Positions 6,692 to 10,098 of a DNA stretch of 10,098 nucleotides are shown here, piece after piece. Under the pieces are notes generated by a model, which had not been told where the DNA came from, ran no database searches, and worked only from the letters and a program-made list of their open reading frames with translations. The position numbers were made by a program, and so were the translations under genes. The DNA is from Archangiaceae bacterium (GTDB lineage Bacteria; Myxococcota; Myxococcia; Myxococcales; Myxococcaceae), in the NCBI GenBank assembly GCA_023248915.1, contig JAHFDQ010000191.1, positions 1-10,098 of the forward strand, read 5' to 3'. Position 1 is the stretch's first letter; each line of letters opens with the position of its first letter.

Positions 6692-8206
6692 ATGCGGTTC
6701 GGTCTGGACATGCCGCGCCCGAAGTCTTCCTTCCTGTCGCTGTGGAGCCGCCTCGACGGCAGCTTGCGGGCGCGGGTCTTCATTCCGACGGGGCTGTTGT
6801 TTGCTGTGACTTTGGTTGCGATGGTGCTCGGGGCGGTGCAGCTGCACGCCATCGACAACAACCGAATGCACGAGGAACACGCCGAGCTCTTCACCTCGAT
6901 GGTCGCGGACGCAGTGGCGAGCACCATGGTGCAGGGCAGGCTGGTGGACCTGGGGTCGGTGCTGGGCGTGGTGCGCAGCCACCGCGGCGACATCGACTCG
7001 GTGAGCCTGTTGCGCCCCGACGGCTTGGTGTCGTTCTCATCGAGGCCCGAGTTGGTTGGCACGGTGCCGTTTGCCCCGGCCGAGCTGCTCCCCGGCATCG
7101 CCGAATCGAAGGGAGACGGTAGGCAATACTCGGTGTTGAGGCCGCTCGCCAACGAGGCGCGCTGCGCGGGGTGTCATGGCACTCAGGTCGGTCCCAATGG
7201 GTGGCTCGACGTCCGGTTCGCGCACACCGGCACCGGGGCAGCGGACTCCCGGCTGGCGCGGACGTTGTGGCTCTTGGCCGGCCCGGCGCTGCTCCTCTTG
7301 CTCTTGATGACCTGGGTACTGCTGGGCCGCGAAGTGATCAAGCCCATTCAACGGCTGGTAGCGGTGATGCGGCGCGCCGAGTCGGGAGACAAAGAGGCGC
7401 GCGCGGACGAAGGCCGCCGGGACGAGGTGGGCATCGCGGCGCGAGGCTTCGACGCCGCGATGGCGGGGCTCTATCGCAGCCAGTCCGAGCTCGAGGCCGT
7501 GTACGCCGACCGCATGGTGAGGGCCGATCGCTTCGCCGCGGTCGGCGAGATGGCGTCGGGGCTCGCACATGAGATCAAGAACCCGCTCGCCGGCCTGTCG
7601 GGGGCGCTCGAGCTGCTGGCGGAAGACCTGGCCCGGTCGCCGGACAAGTCCGAGGTGATCGCGGAGATGCGGCACCAGGTCGACCGGCTGGCGAAGACCA
7701 TGGACGGGCTGTTGTCGTTCGCGCGCCCGGCGCGGCCCAAGCTCGAGGACACCGACGTCAACGCGGTCATCGACCGGGTGCTGTTCCTGGTGGCCCGCCA
7801 GCGCGGCCAGGGGCCGGTGAAGTTCGTCCGCGAGCTCGACCCGGCGCTGCCGCCCGTTTTGGCCGACGGGGCGCAGCTAGAGCAGGTGTTCCTCAACATC
7901 TGCCTGAACGCCTGCCAGGCGCTCGGCGGCGGTGGCACCATCACCGTCCGCACTGTCGCGCACTCGGGCCGCATCGCTGTCGATGTGACTGACACCGGGC
8001 CGGGAATTCCCCCGGAGATTCGTCCCAGCATCTTCACGCCCTTTTTCACCACCCGGCACACCGGCACGGGCCTGGGTCTGGCGATCTCGTCGCGCATCGT
8101 GGCCGAGCACGGCGGCCAGCTCGTCTTCACCTGCCCGCCCGAGGGGGGCACCACCTTCACGGTCTCGCTGCCCACCCGGGTCAGGGTCAAGGAACGGGCC
8201 GCGTGA
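6692..8206 (+). CDS. Membrane sensor histidine kinase with periplasmic heme c motif
   Basis: The protein has 504 residues from ATG 6692. GGGGAGG lies 14 bases upstream, rather far, and ATG 6710 is possible. Order: TM1 (about 29-51), periplasmic sensor (52-190), TM2 (191-211), HAMP (about 212-265), HisKA with LAHEIKNPL (phospho-acceptor His293), then the HATPase domain with N-box Asn402/Asn406, G1 DTGPGIP (434-440) and G2 GTGLGLAIS. Its oddity is Cys158-Ala-Gly-Cys-His162, a c-type heme attachment motif near the end of the periplasmic region. Deltaproteobacteria have sensor proteins that bind heme c periplasmically, so redox or gas sensing is likely. The gene overlaps the response regulator by 4 bases, so the two almost surely form a pair. 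Control of the neighbouring cytochrome operon is inference. The 153 bases before it contain no convincing terminator or promoter, so it may be read with the OmpA gene. Confidence 0.92.
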   Translation: MRFGLDMPRPKSSFLSLWSRLDGSLRARVFIPTGLLFAVTLVAMVLGAVQLHAIDNNRMHEEHAELFTSMVADAVASTMVQGRLVDLGSVLGVVRSHRGDIDSVSLLRPDGLVSFSSRPELVGTVPFAPAELLPGIAESKGDGRQYSVLRPLANEARCAGCHGTQVGPNGWLDVRFAHTGTGAADSRLARTLWLLAGPALLLLLLMTWVLLGREVIKPIQRLVAVMRRAESGDKEARADEGRRDEVGIAARGFDAAMAGLYRSQSELEAVYADRMVRADRFAAVGEMASGLAHEIKNPLAGLSGALELLAEDLARSPDKSEVIAEMRHQVDRLAKTMDGLLSFARPARPKLEDTDVNAVIDRVLFLVARQRGQGPVKFVRELDPALPPVLADGAQLEQVFLNICLNACQALGGGGTITVRTVAHSGRIAVDVTDTGPGIPPEIRPSIFTPFFTTRHTGTGLGLAISSRIVAEHGGQLVFTCPPEGGTTFTVSLPTRVRVKERAA

Positions 8207-9588
8207 CGGCGGCGGGCGGCCGAATCCTCGTCGTCGACGACGAGAAGCTCATTCGCTGGTCGGTGGGTGAACGGCTGACCCGCCAGGGCTACGCGGTGAC
8301 GGTGGCGGCCTCGGGCGAGCAGGCGCTCGAGCTGATGGCCGCGTCGGCGTTCGACGTCGCGCTGCTCGACGTGAGGCTGCCCGGCATCGACGGCTTGCAG
8401 ACGCTGAAGCAGGGGCTGCGGGTTCAGCCCGAGCTTGTGGTGATGATGATGTCGGCGCACGGCAGCGTCGACGTCGCGGTCGAAGCCATGAAGCAAGGGG
8501 CGGTGGACTTCCTGGTGAAGCCGTTCGCGCTGCAGGCGCTCGACGCCGCGGTCGAGCGGGCGTTGGCCGCCGTCGCCACCCGCCGGCAGATCTCGCTCGG
8601 GGTCGAACCTCAGGCGTCCGGCGACCTCGTCGGCGACGGCATCATCGGCGCCTCGGCGCCGATCGCCGAGGTGCGCGAGATGGCGGCGCGGCTGGCCGAG
8701 TCGGCCGCCACCACCGTGCTGATCGAGGGCGACAGCGGAGTCGGGAAGGAAGTGGTGGCCCGGTACATTCACCGGAAGAGCGCGCGCGCCGCGAAGCCCT
8801 TCCTCCAGCTCAACTGCGCGGCGCTGCCCGAGCACCTGATCGAGAGCGAGCTGTTCGGCCACGAGCGGGGCGCGTTCACCGACGCCCGCGCCCAGAAGAT
8901 AGGGCTGTTCGAGAGCGCCGAGGGCGGGTCGGTCTTGCTCGACGAGATCGGCGATCTGCCGGCGAGCGGCCAGGCGAAACTGCTGTTGCTGCTCGAGAAC
9001 AAGACCTTCCGCCGGGTGGGAGGCCTGGCCGAGCAGAAGGTGGACGTGCGCGTCATCGCCGCCACCAACGTCAACCTCGAGGGGCGGGTCGCCGAAGGGC
9101 GGTTTCGCGCCGACCTCTTCTTTCGGCTGAACGTCGTGCGCATCGCGGTGCCGCCCTTGCGAGAACGGAAGGGCGACGTGCTGCCCTTGGCCGCGTTCTT
9201 CGTCTCTCGCTACAACCAAGAGATGCGCCGGTCGGTGAAGGGCATCTCGCCGGCCGCGCTCGCGCAGCTGGAAACCTACCGCTGGCCCGGCAACGTGCGC
9301 GAGTTGCGCAACGTCATCGAGCGGGCCTTCATCCTCCACGCGGGCGCCGACGAGATTCGCCCCGAGCATCTACCGGCGTCGATGCGGCAGGCCGCCGAGT
9401 CTTACGCGCCGGTGGGCGCCTCGTCCGTGGCGGCGCCGGCCGCGGCACTCCCTCTGGAGGAGGTCGAGCGGCGGATGATCTCCGAGGCGATGGAGAAGGC
9501 GCGCGGCAATCAGTCGAAGGCGGCGCGGGTGCTGGGCATCAGCCGTGACACTCTGCGGTACCGGCTGAAGAAGTTCGGGCTCGACTGA
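8203..9588 (+). CDS. NtrC-family sigma-54-dependent response regulator
   Basis: The protein has 461 residues and starts at GTG 8203, overlapping the kinase stop by 4 bases (GTGA), with AAGGAA about 9 bases upstream. Order: receiver domain 1-120 with Asp12/Asp13, phospho-acceptor Asp56, Ser84 and Lys106; AAA+ domain about 142-370 with Walker A GDSGVGKE (176-183), a sigma-54-contact loop GAFTDA (223-228), and Walker B SVLLDE (243-248); C-terminal Fis-type helix-turn-helix about 419-461 (GNQSKAARVLGISRDTLRYR). It is expected to be phosphorylated by the adjacent kinase, form an ATPase ring and open sigma-54 promoters. GAFTDA departs from the usual GAFTGA; the Phe and Thr are kept, and Asp variants occur in the family, so activity is still likely. 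The only good sigma-54 site seen in the window lies before the NHL-cytochrome operon. Confidence 0.94.
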   Translation: MTAAGGRILVVDDEKLIRWSVGERLTRQGYAVTVAASGEQALELMAASAFDVALLDVRLPGIDGLQTLKQGLRVQPELVVMMMSAHGSVDVAVEAMKQGAVDFLVKPFALQALDAAVERALAAVATRRQISLGVEPQASGDLVGDGIIGASAPIAEVREMAARLAESAATTVLIEGDSGVGKEVVARYIHRKSARAAKPFLQLNCAALPEHLIESELFGHERGAFTDARAQKIGLFESAEGGSVLLDEIGDLPASGQAKLLLLLENKTFRRVGGLAEQKVDVRVIAATNVNLEGRVAEGRFRADLFFRLNVVRIAVPPLRERKGDVLPLAAFFVSRYNQEMRRSVKGISPAALAQLETYRWPGNVRELRNVIERAFILHAGADEIRPEHLPASMRQAAESYAPVGASSVAAPAAALPLEEVERRMISEAMEKARGNQSKAARVLGISRDTLRYRLKKFGLD

Positions 9589-9590
9589 GG

Positions 9591-10098
9591 CTACGGCCGC
9601 CCGGCCCGGACCAGCTCGGAACGGAAGCCGAGCTGGCTCACCTGTTCGTGCTGCATGCCTTGGAAGCCGGCGTGCTGGACGTAGCTTTCCAGGGAAACTC
9701 CCCGGCACCCTCCCAGCAGAGACGGGCTCAGACGGTACAGCCACTGGTAGGCGCGTTCGGCGGGTCCTTCGGCGCGGGCCAGGTTGGCGATCACCACCCG
9801 GCCGCCCGGGCGCAGCACCCGGAAGAGCTCGGCGAGCACGCCCTCGAAGTCGGATTCGGGCAAGAGGTCGAACAGGTAGTTGCTCACCACCGCGTCGAAC
9901 GAGGCGTCGGAGAACGGGAGCGCCCGGGCGTCGCCTCGAAGCAACGTGAAGGGGACTCCGGTCGGGCCGGCGCGGCGGCGGGCGCGCTCGAGCATCGGCC
10001 CGGTGAGGTCGAGGCCGACGTTGCGGCCTGTCGGGTTGGCGCGCAAGAGGTGCTCGAAGAGCAGCCCGGTGCCGACGGCGACCTCGAGGACGGCCTCG
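9591..10098 (-). CDS. Class I SAM-dependent methyltransferase (5' end cut by right edge)
   Basis: The last 168 codons are present. The frame stays open to the right edge, so the start lies outside; the TTG at 10046 is only an internal leucine. Motif I is visible as VLEVAVGTGLLFEHL, followed by the acidic VGLDLTGPMLERAR, then GDARALPF, FDAVVSNYLFDLLP and LRVLRPGGRVVIANL-type motifs of the Methyltransf_11/UbiE-like superfamily. These use S-adenosylmethionine; the substrate cannot be told (quinone, lipid or small molecule). It converges on the response regulator with two bases between the stop codons and no visible terminator. It is probably unrelated to the electron-transfer locus. Confidence 0.88.
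   Translation of the reverse strand, partial: EAVLEVAVGTGLLFEHLLRANPTGRNVGLDLTGPMLERARRRAGPTGVPFTLLRGDARALPFSDASFDAVVSNYLFDLLPESDFEGVLAELFRVLRPGGRVVIANLARAEGPAERAYQWLYRLSPSLLGGCRGVSLESYVQHAGFQGMQHEQVSQLGFRSELVRAGRP

Noticed and set aside
7471..9369. 632-codon minus-strand frame opposite the kinase and regulator
   Set aside because: His/Arg/Gln-rich shadow typical of the reverse frame of GC-rich genes; the plus strand encodes complete recognised domains.

Overview
The window is GC-rich, roughly two thirds G+C by eye. It looks like chromosomal DNA of a Myxococcota or other 'deltaproteobacterial' organism. The signs are a multiheme c-type cytochrome, an OmpA-family protein with thrombospondin type 3 (TSP3) repeats, and an NtrC-type two-component system. 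No RNA genes, mobile elements or CRISPR arrays were seen.

Layout. The left half (1-4457) is a minus-strand operon read right to left. It encodes an exported NHL-repeat beta-propeller (4457-3534), a six-heme secreted cytochrome strongly resembling Geobacter OmcS (3474-2122), and a long putative lipoprotein that runs off the left edge (2078-1). The region 4458-4726 is a divergent control region. It holds a near-consensus sigma-54 promoter reading into the NHL-cytochrome operon, two abutting AT-rich palindromes, and, about 120 bp upstream of the expected transcription start, an 8-bp dyad that fits an enhancer site. On the plus strand follow an exported OmpA-like protein with five TSP3 repeats (4727-6538), a membrane histidine kinase with a heme c motif (CxxCH) in its periplasmic sensor region (6692-8206), and an NtrC-family response regulator (8203-9588). 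A class I SAM methyltransferase, cut by the right edge, converges on the regulator from the minus strand (10098-9591).

Main interpretation. OmcS polymerises into the micrometre-long extracellular heme filaments ('nanowires') of Geobacter. The cytochrome here keeps the OmcS landmarks I remember: the mature N-terminus, the spacing and context of all six CxxCH motifs, the C-terminal CNKCHAKD, and the histidine equivalent to OmcS His16, which ligates a heme of the neighbouring subunit. The window therefore probably encodes an OmcS-type nanowire module outside Geobacter, with a candidate self-contained regulatory circuit: a heme-c-sensing kinase, an enhancer-binding regulator, a dyad enhancer and a sigma-54 promoter. 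The cytochrome assignment rests on sequence recognition. The circuit and the roles of the NHL protein, lipoprotein and OmpA protein are inference from position.
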